Assembly: GCA_025929535.1 (NCBI GenBank)
Contig: JAICLZ010000009.1
Coordinates: 16,132 to 80,131, forward strand
Reading direction: 5' to 3'
DNA from: Gemmatimonadaceae bacterium
GTDB lineage: Bacteria > Gemmatimonadota > Gemmatimonadetes > Gemmatimonadales > Gemmatimonadaceae
DNA: 64,000 bases
Position 1 is the stretch's first letter. Every line of letters begins with the position of its first letter. A model generated the notes under the pieces. The model was given only the letters and a program-made list of their open reading frames with translations, did not search any database and was not told where the DNA came from. Of the stretch, positions 7,537 to 16,077 are shown in pieces. Both the position numbers and the translations under genes were made by a program.

Positions 7537-9702
7537 ATGACGGCACCAACGCTCAAATCGATTCTTCCCGAGCTCAATCTCGGTGACGCCCGCCTCGAGC
7601 GACTCGACGCGGACCTCATCGCGCGCGCGTTCAAGTTCAGCGAGCGCGCGCACTACGGGCAGAAGCGATCCTCGGGCGCGCCATATCTCCATCACTGCGT
7701 GGAGGTGGCGAAGATCCTGGCCGAGCTGCATCTCGATTCGAGCACCGTCGCCTGTGGGCTCATTCACGATGTCGTCGAGGATACGGCCGTCACCGTGGCG
7801 GACGTCGCGGCCGAGTTCGGGAAGGAGATCGCCGCCATCGTCGATGGCGTCACCAAGATCGGAAACATCTCCTTCCAGTCGCGCGAGGAGCGCCAGGTCG
7901 AGAACTACCGCAAGCTCCTCCTCTCGATCGCGAAGGACGTTCGCGTCATCCTGATCAAGCTCGCGGACCGCCTTCACAACATGCGCACCCTCGACTATCT
8001 CCCCGAGGAGAAGCGACGCCGCATCGCGCAGGAGACGATGGATCTCTACGCACCGCTCGCGCACCGCTTCGGAATGGCGCAGATGCGGTGGGAGCTCGAG
8101 GACCTCTCCTTCAAGTACATCGAGCCGGCCGAATACAAGGCGCTGGCGAAGCTCGTTGCCCAGAAGCGCGATCTGCGCGAGCAGCTCATCACCCAGTTCT
8201 CGGAGCCCCTGGACCGCGAGCTCGAGCGCGCCGGCATCAAGGACGTCGAGGTCGTCGGCCGTCCCAAGCATCTCTGGTCCATCTGGAAGAAGATGAAGTC
8301 GCGCGACAAGCCGTACGAGGAGATCTACGACCTCATGGCGGTGCGCGTGCTCGTCAACAGCGTGCCCGAGTGCTACCACGCGCTCGGCGTCATCCACGAC
8401 GGGTGGACGCCGCTCCAGGAGCGCATCAAGGATTACATCGCGCAGCCCAAGTCGAACGGCTACAAGTCGCTGCACACGACCGTGTTCGGGCCCGGGCGGC
8501 AGCTCTACGAGGTGCAGATCCGCACGCGCGAGATGCACGATACCGCCGAGTACGGCATCGCGGCGCACTGGCTGTACAAGGAGAATCGCTCGAGCGCGGA
8601 CAAGGCCGAGCAGGACATGAGCTGGCTGCGCCAGATCCTCGAGTTCCAGCTCGACGCGAAAAATCCGGATGAGTTCCTCGAGTTCCTGAAGCTCGATCTG
8701 TATCAGAAGGAGATCTTCGTCCTCACGCCCACCGGCGACGTGATCGAGCTTCCCGAGGGCGCGACCCCGATCGACTTCGCCTTCGCCGTGCATACCGAAG
8801 TCGGGCTGCACTGCCAGGGCGCGAAGGTGAACGGCCGCATCGCGCCGCTCTCGCGCGAGCTGCGCAGCTCGGACACGGTGGAGATCGTGACGTCGCCAAC
8901 GGCGCGCCCGAGCCGCGACTGGCTCGCGCACGTGCGCACGGGACGCGCGCGCCACAAGATCCGTCAGTGGATTCGTGTCGAGGAACAGAACACGTCGGCG
9001 AAGATCGGTCGCGAGATGCTCGACCGCGAGCTGCGCCGGCGCCACGTGAAACCGGATGACGCACTGCTCACCCAGGCCGCGAAGGCGCTCGGGCTCAACG
9101 ACTCGAAGCATCTGATCTCGTCGATCGGACAGGGTGACATCGCGATCGCGCAGGCGCTCCGGATCATGTTTCCGGAGGAGTCCACCGAAACCCCTGCCAA
9201 GGCGAGCACGATCGAGCGGCTCGTGCGCCGCATGCGCGGGCCCGCGCGCGGCGTGCGCATCCAGGGCGTGGACGGGCTCATGGTGCGCTACTCGCAATGC
9301 TGTCAGCCGGTGCCGGGAGATCCGGTGGTCGGTTACGTCACGCGCGGCCGCGGGGTGAGCATCCATCGCGTGGACTGCCCGAACGTGCTCCTGCTCGCCG
9401 AGGAGCCGGAGCGCCGCCTCGACATCGACTGGAAGGAGCAGGAGGGCGAGCTCTTTCTCGTGCGCCTGGCTCTCGAGGGATCGGACCGCCGCGGACTCTA
9501 CGCCGACGTCGCCGCCGCGATCACGGAAAGCGGCACGAGCATCAAGAGCATGGAGCTCAAATCAGGGCTCGGGGGCAACGTGTCCGGATCGGTGCTGCTC
9601 GAGGTCGAGAATCTGGCGCATCTGCAGAAGCTCACCAGGCTCATCCGTAGAGTGAAGGGGATCTCCAGCTGCGAGCGCCGCGAGCGCACGGAGAAGCACT
9701 AG
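7537..9702 (+). CDS. rel: Bifunctional (p)ppGpp synthetase/hydrolase (RelA/SpoT family)
   Basis: Long stringent-response enzyme of 721 residues. The N-terminal HD hydrolase domain is intact, with His52-His53 and HDVVED at 77-82, so ppGpp breakdown should be possible. The synthetase domain (about 235-345) has EEIYDLMAVRV with its metal-binding Asp and the KSNGYKSLHTTV loop. A TGS domain begins near residue 390 (IFVLTPTGDVIELPEGATPIDFAF), then comes a helical/zinc-finger region with YSQCCQPVPGD, and a C-terminal ACT domain from about 645. The start lies 14 bp downstream of an out-of-frame ATG and is supported by AGGA five bases upstream. It is monocistronic or lightly coupled to uvrB 66 bp downstream. 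Confidence 0.95.
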   Translation: MTAPTLKSILPELNLGDARLERLDADLIARAFKFSERAHYGQKRSSGAPYLHHCVEVAKILAELHLDSSTVACGLIHDVVEDTAVTVADVAAEFGKEIAAIVDGVTKIGNISFQSREERQVENYRKLLLSIAKDVRVILIKLADRLHNMRTLDYLPEEKRRRIAQETMDLYAPLAHRFGMAQMRWELEDLSFKYIEPAEYKALAKLVAQKRDLREQLITQFSEPLDRELERAGIKDVEVVGRPKHLWSIWKKMKSRDKPYEEIYDLMAVRVLVNSVPECYHALGVIHDGWTPLQERIKDYIAQPKSNGYKSLHTTVFGPGRQLYEVQIRTREMHDTAEYGIAAHWLYKENRSSADKAEQDMSWLRQILEFQLDAKNPDEFLEFLKLDLYQKEIFVLTPTGDVIELPEGATPIDFAFAVHTEVGLHCQGAKVNGRIAPLSRELRSSDTVEIVTSPTARPSRDWLAHVRTGRARHKIRQWIRVEEQNTSAKIGREMLDRELRRRHVKPDDALLTQAAKALGLNDSKHLISSIGQGDIAIAQALRIMFPEESTETPAKASTIERLVRRMRGPARGVRIQGVDGLMVRYSQCCQPVPGDPVVGYVTRGRGVSIHRVDCPNVLLLAEEPERRLDIDWKEQEGELFLVRLALEGSDRRGLYADVAAAITESGTSIKSMELKSGLGGNVSGSVLLEVENLAHLQKLTRLIRRVKGISSCERRERTEKH

Positions 9703-9757
9703 CGCCGCACCCCCTCCTTCGGCGTCGCGCCGGCGAGCCGAAGAGCCACCGAATCGT

Positions 9758-9763
9758 TATATT
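9758..9763 (+). promoter_or_regulatory. Possible -10 element directly before uvrB
   Basis: TATATT lies only five bases before the uvrB ATG, in an otherwise G+C-rich gap, and no Shine-Dalgarno sequence is present. A start of transcription at or next to the ATG would give a leaderless mRNA. No -35 hexamer is obvious. Confidence 0.35.
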
Positions 9764-9768
9764 TCCGC

Positions 9769-11829
9769 ATGGCCGAATTCGATCTGCAGGCTCCGTTCAA
9801 GCCCGCCGGTGATCAGCCGCGCGCGATCGCCGAGCTTTCCGCGGGACTCGAGCGCGGCGATCGCTTCCAGACGCTCCTGGGCGTCACCGGCTCCGGGAAG
9901 ACCATGTCCGTCGCCAACGTCATCAAGGCGCATGGACGCCCCACCCTCGTGCTCTCGCACAACAAGACGCTCGCGGCGCAGCTGTACGGGGAGCTCAAGA
10001 GCTTCTTCCCGCACAACGCGGTCGAGTACTTCATCTCGTACTACGACTACTACCAGCCGGAAGCGTACGTCCCGACGACCGACACGTACATCGAGAAGGA
10101 CGCGTCGATCAACGAGGACATCGACCGCCTGCGCCTCCGCGCGACGTCGAGCCTGATGGAGCGCGAGGACGTCATCATCGTCGCGACCGTGTCCGCGATC
10201 TACGGCCTCGGTGATCCCGTCGAATATCGCGCGCGCATGGTGAGCATCGCGCGCGGCGACGTGCGCGGCCGCGATGACATTCTGCGCGCGCTCGTGGGCA
10301 TCCAGTACTCGCGCAACGATGTCTCCTTCGAGCGGGGCACCTTTCGCGTGCGCGGCGACACGGTCGAGATCTTTCCCGCGTACGAGGAGCAGGGCGTGCG
10401 CGTCGAGATGTGGGGCGATGAGGTCGAGAAGATCTCGAAGATCGACTGCGTCACCGGCGAGACGATCGCCGATCTCGAGCGCGCCGCGATCTATCCCGCC
10501 AAGCACTTCGTGACCTCGCGCCCGACGCTCGAGCGCGCGATCGCGCTCATCCGCGCCGAGCTCGCCGAGCGGCTGACGGTGCTGCGCGAGCAGGGGAAGC
10601 TGCTCGAGGCGCAGCGGCTCGAGTCGCGCACGAACTTCGATGTCGAGATGATGCTCGAGGTCGGAACGTGCGCCGGGATCGAGAACTACTCGCGCCACCT
10701 CTCCGGTCGCGCCGCGGGCGAGCGTCCTGCGTGTCTCTTCGACTTCTTCCCCGAGGATTTCCTCGTGGTGGTCGACGAGTCGCACGTGTCGCTGCCGCAG
10801 ATCGGCGGCATGTTCAACGGCGATCGCGCGCGCAAGCTCACGCTCGTCGACTACGGCTTTCGCCTGCCGAGCGCGCTCGACAATCGACCGCTGATGTTCG
10901 ACGAGTTTCTGAAGCTCACGCCGCGCGCGCTGTTCGTGTCAGCAACGCCGGGCGATCTCGAGCTCCAGCTCTCGGAGGGCGTGGTCGTCGAGCAGATCAT
11001 CCGACCCACGGGACTCGTCGATCCGGAGATCGAGGTGCGTCCCGTGCGCGGTCAGGTCGACGACCTGCTCGGCGAGATCCGGCTGCGCGAGCGGCGCGGC
11101 GAGCGCGTGCTCGTCACCACACTCACGAAGCGGATGGCGGAGGATCTCACCGACTATCTGCAGCAGATGGGCGTGCGCGTGCGCTACATGCACTCGGACA
11201 TCGATGCGATCGAGCGCGTGGAGATCATCCGCGGTCTCAGGCTCGGCGACTTCGATGTGCTCGTCGGCATCAACCTGCTGCGCGAGGGACTCGATCTCCC
11301 CGAGGTGTCGCTCGTGGCGGTACTCGATGCGGACCAGGAAGGATTTCTCCGCAGCGACCGCTCGCTCATCCAGACCACCGGACGCGCGGCGCGCCACGTC
11401 GAGGGTCGCGCGATCTTCTACGCGGACAGAGTCACCGGCTCGATGGCGCGCTGCATCGACGAGACCAGGCGCCGCCGCGAGATCCAGCGCGCGTACAATC
11501 TCGCGCACGACATCACGCCGACGACCGTCGTCAAGAGCACCGAGCAGGTGCGCTTCATCACGCGCGTGGCCGATGCGCGCGGCGAGCGGGATGACAAGGG
11601 CAGAAAGGTCGCGGAACAGGTGGCGACGTATGCCAGCGAGATGGACACCGCCACGCTCATCGAGCTGCTCGAGTCGCAAATGAAGGAAGCGGCGGCGAAT
11701 CTCGATTTCGAGTCGGCGGCGGCGCTGCGCGATCAGCTGCTCGAGGTGAAGGCGAAGGGGAACGGCAGCGCCGCTGCGCTCGGATCGAGACGTGGAGAGG
11801 GGCTGAGCCGCATCCGGGCGCCGCGCTGA
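9769..11829 (+). CDS. uvrB: Excinuclease ABC subunit B
   Basis: DNA helicase-like damage-verification subunit of nucleotide excision repair, 686 residues. Walker A GVTGSGKT is at 38-45. The beta-hairpin region that clamps DNA is seen as [12 protein letters not shown] near residue 90. [13 protein letters not shown] is the Walker B block, QTTGRAARH is helicase motif VI, and the C-terminal UVR motif that binds UvrC is about 625-660 ([20 protein letters not shown]). The stop TGA shares its last base with the ATG of tsaE. The very short upstream gap with a -10-like TATATT suggests its own promoter. Confidence 0.98.
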   Translation: MAEFDLQAPFKPAGDQPRAIAELSAGLERGDRFQTLLGVTGSGKTMSVANVIKAHGRPTLVLSHNKTLAAQLYGELKSFFPHNAVEYFISYYDYYQPEAYVPTTDTYIEKDASINEDIDRLRLRATSSLMEREDVIIVATVSAIYGLGDPVEYRARMVSIARGDVRGRDDILRALVGIQYSRNDVSFERGTFRVRGDTVEIFPAYEEQGVRVEMWGDEVEKISKIDCVTGETIADLERAAIYPAKHFVTSRPTLERAIALIRAELAERLTVLREQGKLLEAQRLESRTNFDVEMMLEVGTCAGIENYSRHLSGRAAGERPACLFDFFPEDFLVVVDESHVSLPQIGGMFNGDRARKLTLVDYGFRLPSALDNRPLMFDEFLKLTPRALFVSATPGDLELQLSEGVVVEQIIRPTGLVDPEIEVRPVRGQVDDLLGEIRLRERRGERVLVTTLTKRMAEDLTDYLQQMGVRVRYMHSDIDAIERVEIIRGLRLGDFDVLVGINLLREGLDLPEVSLVAVLDADQEGFLRSDRSLIQTTGRAARHVEGRAIFYADRVTGSMARCIDETRRRREIQRAYNLAHDITPTTVVKSTEQVRFITRVADARGERDDKGRKVAEQVATYASEMDTATLIELLESQMKEAAANLDFESAAALRDQLLEVKAKGNGSAAALGSRRGEGLSRIRAPR

Positions 11830-12284
11830 TGGATGTGCACCACCACATCGTGCCCGATGCGGCACCCCGCGGCCACATCGCCTTGACGCGCGCGGAGCTC
11901 GTCGCGTGGGGCGAGCGCTTCGGCAAGTCGGCGCACGCGCGGCTCGTCGTCGCGATCGCCGGCGATTTGGGCGCCGGAAAGACCACACTGGTCCAGGCGA
12001 TCTGCCGGGGCGCCGGCGTGACCAGCGAGGTCACGAGCCCGACGTACGCGCTCGTGCACGAGTACATGGGCGATCGCTTTCCGATCTATCATCTCGATCT
12101 GTACCGGCTCGAGAAGCCCGAGGAGCTGACGAATCTCGGCTGGGACGACATGCTGCGCGCGAACGCGCTCGTTCTCGTCGAGTGGCCCGAGCGCGGCGGG
12201 GATCGCATTCCGCCAGACGCGGTGCCGATCGATCTCGAGCTCGATCCGGCGGACGAGGAGCGGCGTCTCCTCCTCGCCGGATGA
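11829..12284 (+). CDS. tsaE: tRNA t6A37 threonylcarbamoyladenosine biosynthesis ATPase TsaE
   Basis: ATPase that works with TsaB and TsaD to add the threonylcarbamoyl group to A37 of ANN-decoding tRNAs. The 151-residue length is standard. Walker A GDLGAGKTTL is at 45-54, followed by TSPTYALVHEY and the conserved YHLDLYRLEKPEEL. It overlaps uvrB by one base and tsaB by four (ATGA), so the three are translationally coupled. Confidence 0.95.
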   Translation: MDVHHHIVPDAAPRGHIALTRAELVAWGERFGKSAHARLVVAIAGDLGAGKTTLVQAICRGAGVTSEVTSPTYALVHEYMGDRFPIYHLDLYRLEKPEELTNLGWDDMLRANALVLVEWPERGGDRIPPDAVPIDLELDPADEERRLLLAG

Positions 12285-12940
12285 CCGGCATGCTGACGCT
12301 CGCGCTCGAGGCGGCGACCTCGATCGGCTCCGTCGCGGTGCTGCGCGACGGCGAGCTGCTCGCATCGCGCGAGGTCGCGATGCGCAGCGGCGCCGAGGAG
12401 CACCTGCTGCCCGCGATCGACGAGTCGCTGCGCGAGGCGGGTGCGACTGTGCATGATCTCGCGCGCGTGGTGTGCGGGGCGGGGCCGGGGAGCTTCACGA
12501 GTCTCCGCGTGTCCGCGTCACTGGCAAAGGGGATCGCGTTTGCGCAGGGCATTCCGCTGTACGCGGTGCCGTCGCTCGCGCTCATCGCCGGCGAGACGTC
12601 ACTCGCCGACGGAGTGTATCTGGTGGTGCTCGATGCGCTGCGCGGTGATGTATTCGCCGCGGCATACTCGCGCGCGGACGAGGCGGTGGAGGAGCTGGCG
12701 CCGGTGCGCCTCGTGGCGCGCGATTCGCTCGCGCGCGAGGCGGCGCGATTGCAGGCGACGGTGATCGGCCCCGAGGAGCGTCCGCGCACCAACCCGCGCG
12801 CCGCCAACGTGGTGCGCCTCGGCGCCTGGCTGGCGCAGCCGCCGGTTCCGTTGGCCGCCTGGGAGCCGGACTACGGACGACTGGCCGAAGCGCAGGTGAA
12901 GTGGGAGCAGGCGCACGGGCGCCCGTTGCCGGTGTCGTAG
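12281..12940 (+). CDS. tsaB: tRNA t6A37 threonylcarbamoyladenosine biosynthesis protein TsaB
   Basis: ASKHA-fold protein of 219 residues that forms the platform for TsaD and TsaE in t6A synthesis. The N-terminus LTLALEAATSIGSVAVL is the typical LxIdTS strand, and the conserved VVCGAGPGSFTSLRVSASLAKGIA block spans about 60-85. The ATG at 12281 overlaps the tsaE stop in an ATGA junction, better than an internal start four codons later. It is followed after one base by rimI, the usual order in many bacteria. Confidence 0.95.
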   Translation: MTGMLTLALEAATSIGSVAVLRDGELLASREVAMRSGAEEHLLPAIDESLREAGATVHDLARVVCGAGPGSFTSLRVSASLAKGIAFAQGIPLYAVPSLALIAGETSLADGVYLVVLDALRGDVFAAAYSRADEAVEELAPVRLVARDSLAREAARLQATVIGPEERPRTNPRAANVVRLGAWLAQPPVPLAAWEPDYGRLAEAQVKWEQAHGRPLPVS

Positions 12941-12941
12941 C

Positions 12942-13454
12942 ATGCGCATCGGCGAGGACGCGGGCACGGCGAAGACGGCGAGCGACGACGCGCGCGCGCA
13001 TGTCGTGCTGCGCCCGGCTCGCGAGGAGGATATCGAGGCGGTGCTCGCGATCGAGCACGCATCGTTCGGCGATCCATGGAACCGGAGTGCGTTCGCGGAT
13101 CTCATCGATGATCGGCGGGTCGCTTTTCTGATCGCGGATTCCGCGGGAGCGGTTTGCGGCTACGTCGTCGCGTGGTTCGTGCTCGACGAGGGAGAGATCG
13201 GGAACCTGGCGGTCGCGAGGGACGCGAGACGCCGAGGCATCGGCGCGCTGCTGCTCGACGGCGCCATCGCGGCGGTTCGCGAGTCGGATGTGGACACGCT
13301 CTATCTCGAGGTGCGCGATTCGAACGCGGCTGCGCGCGCGCTGTATGCTTCACGGGGTTTCGTGGAGGTCGGCCGCCGTCGCGAGTATTATCGCAAGCCG
13401 AAGGAGGATGCGATCGTGCTTCGGCTGGATCTCGCGCCGGCCGCACCGGCCTGA
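12942..13454 (+). CDS. rimI: Ribosomal protein S18-alanine N-acetyltransferase (RimI-like GNAT)
   Basis: GNAT acetyltransferase of 170 residues. The acetyl-CoA loop RRRGIGALLLDGAI follows the VARDA strand, and the C-terminal LEVRDSNAAARALYASRGFVEVGRRREYY is characteristic of RimI. The known role is N-terminal acetylation of ribosomal protein S18. The first 20 or so residues before VVLRPAREEDIEA are extra relative to E. coli RimI, so a later start is possible. Its place after tsaE-tsaB supports RimI over other GNAT enzymes. Confidence 0.88.
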   Translation: MRIGEDAGTAKTASDDARAHVVLRPAREEDIEAVLAIEHASFGDPWNRSAFADLIDDRRVAFLIADSAGAVCGYVVAWFVLDEGEIGNLAVARDARRRGIGALLLDGAIAAVRESDVDTLYLEVRDSNAAARALYASRGFVEVGRRREYYRKPKEDAIVLRLDLAPAAPA

Positions 13455-13498
13455 GGCCGAGGAGCATGCAATGAAAGGAGAATGGCCGCGCCGGACCG

Positions 13499-13528
13499 TT
13501 GGCGCGCTTCACGCAATCGCTCTATACT
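13499..13528 (+). promoter_or_regulatory. Probable sigma70-type promoter of ssb
   Basis: TTGGCG at 13499-13504 and TATACT at 13523-13528 are separated by 18 bases. A start of transcription at about 13535 would fall on the first bases of the palindrome that precedes ssb. Confidence 0.55.
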
Positions 13529-13534
13529 CTGTCA

Positions 13535-13550
13535 GGCGAGTGAACTCGCC
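13535..13550. promoter_or_regulatory. Perfect 16-bp palindrome in the ssb leader
   Basis: GGCGAGT and ACTCGCC flank a central GA dinucleotide, forming a perfect dyad seven bases downstream of the -10 hexamer and 18 bases before the ssb ATG. It could be an operator at +1 or a hairpin at the 5' end of the mRNA. Confidence 0.5.
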
Positions 13551-13568
13551 AACCGCCAGGAGATGCAT

Positions 13569-14087
13569 ATGAGTCGCAGCCTGAACAAGGTCACCCTGAT
13601 CGGCAATCTCGGCGCCGATCCCGAGGTCCGCTCCACCACCGGCGGCAATCGCGTCGCCACGTTCTCGCTGGCCACCAGCCGCAGCTGGAGCGGGCCGAGC
13701 GGAGACAAGCAGGAGAAGACGGAGTGGCATCGCTGCGTCGTCTGGAACAGCAAGGCATCCACGCTGGCGGACATCGTCGAGCGCTACCTCAAGAAGGGCG
13801 ACAAGATCTACGTCGAGGGGCGCATCGAGTATCGGCAGTGGCAGGACAAGGAGAACCAGACGCGCTACACCACCGAGATCAACGTGCGCGAGCTCATCAT
13901 GCTGAGCGGCAAGGCGGGTGGCTCGGACAGCTACGACAGCGAGTCCGCCGGTGGCAGCAACTCGCGGCCGCGCGCAGCGGCCACGGATCGCACGCGCGGA
14001 GCCGGCGCGGGCACCGCCGCGGCGGGCGGGGACTTCGAGGATTTTCGGGGGAATCTCGACACCGAGGACGACGACCTGCCGTTCTGA
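13569..14087 (+). CDS. ssb: Single-stranded DNA-binding protein
   Basis: 172-residue SSB that coats single-stranded DNA in replication and repair. The OB fold covers about residues 1-107, beginning SRSLNKVTLIGNLGADPEVR with W, F and Y stacking residues (ATFSLATSRSW, TEWHRCVVW). A Gly/Ala/Arg-rich linker follows, then the acidic tip DDDLPF that recruits partner proteins. The ATG at 13569 lies six bases after AGGAG (13558-13562). Another ATG two codons earlier overlaps that site and is less likely. Confidence 0.97.
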   Translation: MSRSLNKVTLIGNLGADPEVRSTTGGNRVATFSLATSRSWSGPSGDKQEKTEWHRCVVWNSKASTLADIVERYLKKGDKIYVEGRIEYRQWQDKENQTRYTTEINVRELIMLSGKAGGSDSYDSESAGGSNSRPRAAATDRTRGAGAGTAAAGGDFEDFRGNLDTEDDDLPF

Positions 14088-14140
14088 CGAATCGCGGAGT
14101 GCCGCTCGAGACTTCGAGTGCACTGTGAACGGAAGTACCG

Positions 14141-14181
14141 GGGCGGCGCGGGCGAAATGCCCGTGCCGCCCGCCTGTTTTC
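14141..14181 (+). terminator. Terminator-like hairpin after ssb
   Basis: GGCGGCGCGGGC (14142-14153) pairs with GCCCGTGCCGCC (14159-14170) with one mismatch-type pair around a GAAAT loop. TTTT follows at 14177-14180 after a short G+C interval. It ends the ssb transcript 55-95 bp past the stop. Confidence 0.65.
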
Positions 14182-14203
14182 TATACTCCTGCGCGGGCGT
14201 CGC

Positions 14204-14926
14204 GTGATTTTCGCTCTGATCATTGCCGTTGGATCGATCCTCGCCGGCGCCATCGCATCGATCGCCGGTTTCGGCATTGGCAGTGTGCTCACGCCACTCT
14301 TCGCGGTGCGCGTGGGCACCCAGCTGGCCGTCGCCACAGTGTCGATCCCGCACCTGTTCGCCACCGCTCTGCGGTTCTGGCGGCTGCGCGCGCACGTGAA
14401 TCGCCGCGTGCTCGTGAGCTTCGGCATCACGAGCGCAGTGGGCGGACTCGCGGGAGCGCTGCTGCACACCTACTCGAGCAATCGCTCGCTCGCGATCGTC
14501 TTCGGCGTGCTCCTCCTCTTCGTCGGCGTCAGCGAGCTCACGGGCCTCGCCCGTCGCATGCGCTTCGGCGGGCCCGTCGCCTGGATCGCTGGAGCGATCT
14601 CCGGCGTCTTCGGCGGGCTGGTGGGAAATCAGGGCGGCATACGCTCGGCCGCGCTGCTCGGATTCGACCTCGACCGGCAGGCCTTCGTGGCGACGGCCAC
14701 CGCGATCGGTCTGGTGGTGGATGGTGCGCGCATGCCAGTGTACTTCGCCACGCAGATGGCTGCGATCGCGCGCGTCTGGCCTCTCGTGCTCATTGCCACG
14801 GTGGGCACGCTCGCAGGCACGATTCTCGGCGTTCGCACGCTGCGGCGCATTCCCGAGACGGTGTTTCGTCGCGTCGTCGCGATCCTGCTGCTTCTCCTTG
14901 GCACCTACATGCTGCTGAGGGGCTGA
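14204..14926 (+). CDS. TSUP/TauE-SafE family membrane permease
   Basis: Integral membrane protein of 240 residues with about seven or eight hydrophobic segments in two repeated halves. The first half starts with IASIAGFGIGSVLTPLFAV and the second with ISGVFGGLVGNQGGIRSAALL; both are hallmarks of the sulfite exporter TauE/SafE (DUF81) family. Known members move sulfite, sulfoacetate or other small anions; the substrate here is unknown. The GTG start at 14204 lies 17 bases after a TATACT -10-like element (14182-14187). It is followed by a convergent gene after three bases. Confidence 0.85.
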   Translation: MIFALIIAVGSILAGAIASIAGFGIGSVLTPLFAVRVGTQLAVATVSIPHLFATALRFWRLRAHVNRRVLVSFGITSAVGGLAGALLHTYSSNRSLAIVFGVLLLFVGVSELTGLARRMRFGGPVAWIAGAISGVFGGLVGNQGGIRSAALLGFDLDRQAFVATATAIGLVVDGARMPVYFATQMAAIARVWPLVLIATVGTLAGTILGVRTLRRIPETVFRRVVAILLLLLGTYMLLRG

Positions 14927-14929
14927 GAG

Positions 14930-15643
14930 TCACTTCGCGCGCAACGCCTGGCCGATCGCCTGCTCCACGAGCGGAGTCATGATACGGTAGCCGGCTTCGT
15001 TCGGATGAACTCCGTCGGAGGAAAGCCCGCTCCGCATTCCGCCCTGCGCGTCCGCCATCGCGGAATGAAAGTCGGCGTAGATCGCGCCGTGTTGCGCGGC
15101 GTAGTCTTTCATCCACGCATTGAGCGCAATGATCTTCGGTGCCGGCTCGAGTCCGGGCTTCCACGGATAGTCGCGGACGGGCAGCACCGATGCCAGCACG
15201 ACCTCGATTCCATTCGCCCTCGCCATCTCGGCCATTGAGGCAATGTTGCCTTCGATCATCTCCAGCGTGGCGGGGCCGGTGTTGCCGGCGATGTCATTGG
15301 TGCCTGCGAGGATCACGACGACTGCGGGCTCGAGTGCAATGACGTCCTGTCGAAAGCGCACGAGCATTTGCGGTGTGGTCTGACCGCTGATGCCGCGACC
15401 GATGTAGGGTTTGCCGGGGAACATCGATGCGAAGTACTGCTGCCAGTTCGCCGTGATCGAGTTGCCCATGAAGACGACGCGGTTCTCGTTCTTCATCGGG
15501 GGCGGGAGCCTCTCGTTGGCGTCCCGAAATCGTGCGAGATTCGCCCAATCCGTGCGGAGTGGGCCAGGCGCCGGCTGAGCAGGATGCGCCGAGGCGCAGG
15601 CGGTGGCGAGTGCGAGCAGGGCGAAGCCGAGATGACGTTTCAC
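14930..15643 (-). CDS. SGNH/GDSL-family hydrolase lipoprotein
   Basis: 237-residue secreted esterase or lipase. The signal peptide ends in lipobox LALATAC (Cys16), so it is probably membrane-anchored. Block I is VVFMGNSITANW with nucleophile Ser62. The oxyanion-hole block III is AGTND (Gly114, Asn116), and block V DGVHPNEAG supplies Asp210 and His213. These resemble platelet-activating-factor acetylhydrolase-type or rhamnogalacturonan acetylesterase-like members, so acyl or acetyl ester cleavage on glycans is a reasonable inference. It runs convergently to the TSUP gene. Confidence 0.87.
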   Translation of the reverse strand: MKRHLGFALLALATACASAHPAQPAPGPLRTDWANLARFRDANERLPPPMKNENRVVFMGNSITANWQQYFASMFPGKPYIGRGISGQTTPQMLVRFRQDVIALEPAVVVILAGTNDIAGNTGPATLEMIEGNIASMAEMARANGIEVVLASVLPVRDYPWKPGLEPAPKIIALNAWMKDYAAQHGAIYADFHSAMADAQGGMRSGLSSDGVHPNEAGYRIMTPLVEQAIGQALRAK

Positions 15644-15716
15644 GCTGCCGATTCCGGGAAGCAGTTCCCGTTCTCATGCCCGTTCGCGACCACGCTGTCA
15701 AGAGGACTTGCGCCAC

Positions 15717-15737
15717 ATATATATGAGACATATATAT
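15717..15737. promoter_or_regulatory. AT-rich palindrome before padR, probable PadR operator
   Basis: ATATATAT (15717-15724), a GAGAC spacer and ATATATAT (15730-15737) form a perfect dyad ending seven bases before the padR ATG. PadR regulators commonly bind AT-rich dyads over their own promoter. The site also supplies the only A+T-rich promoter-like sequence here, so autorepression of padR and the downstream permease is likely. Confidence 0.6.
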
Positions 15738-15744
15738 TGCGCTC

Positions 15745-16077
15745 ATGATTACCCTCGAGCTCAAGAAGGGCAGCGCCGACTTCCTCATCCTCTCGCTCCT
15801 CCGTGACGAGCCGCGCCACGGCTACGAGCTGAGCAAGCTCATCGAGTCCCGCTCCGGCGGTGTCGTGCAGTTCCAGGTCTCCTCGCTCTATCCGCTGCTC
15901 TACCGCATGGAGGAGCGCGGGTGGATCAGGGGCAAGTGGATCGAGAAAGCAGGACAGCGGCGTCGGCGCTACTATCACATCACCGCCGCGGGTCGCGAGG
16001 TCGTGAAGGAGCAGCGCGAGAGCTGGCTGGAGTTCGTGCACGCGATCGGACAGGTCGTTGGACCGGCGCATGCCTGA
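15745..16077 (+). CDS. PadR-family transcriptional regulator
   Basis: 110-residue winged-helix protein of the short PadR subfamily. The N-terminal wHTH includes DFLILSLLRDEPRHGYELSKLIE, QVSSLYPLLYRMEERGWI and the beta-wing RRRYYHITAAGREVV, followed by a short C-terminal dimer helix. It overlaps the following permease gene by 8 bp, so the pair is one operon. In Acidobacteria and Gemmatimonadota such PadR genes commonly precede MacB-like permeases and are thought to repress them. Confidence 0.93.
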   Translation: MITLELKKGSADFLILSLLRDEPRHGYELSKLIESRSGGVVQFQVSSLYPLLYRMEERGWIRGKWIEKAGQRRRRYYHITAAGREVVKEQRESWLEFVHAIGQVVGPAHA

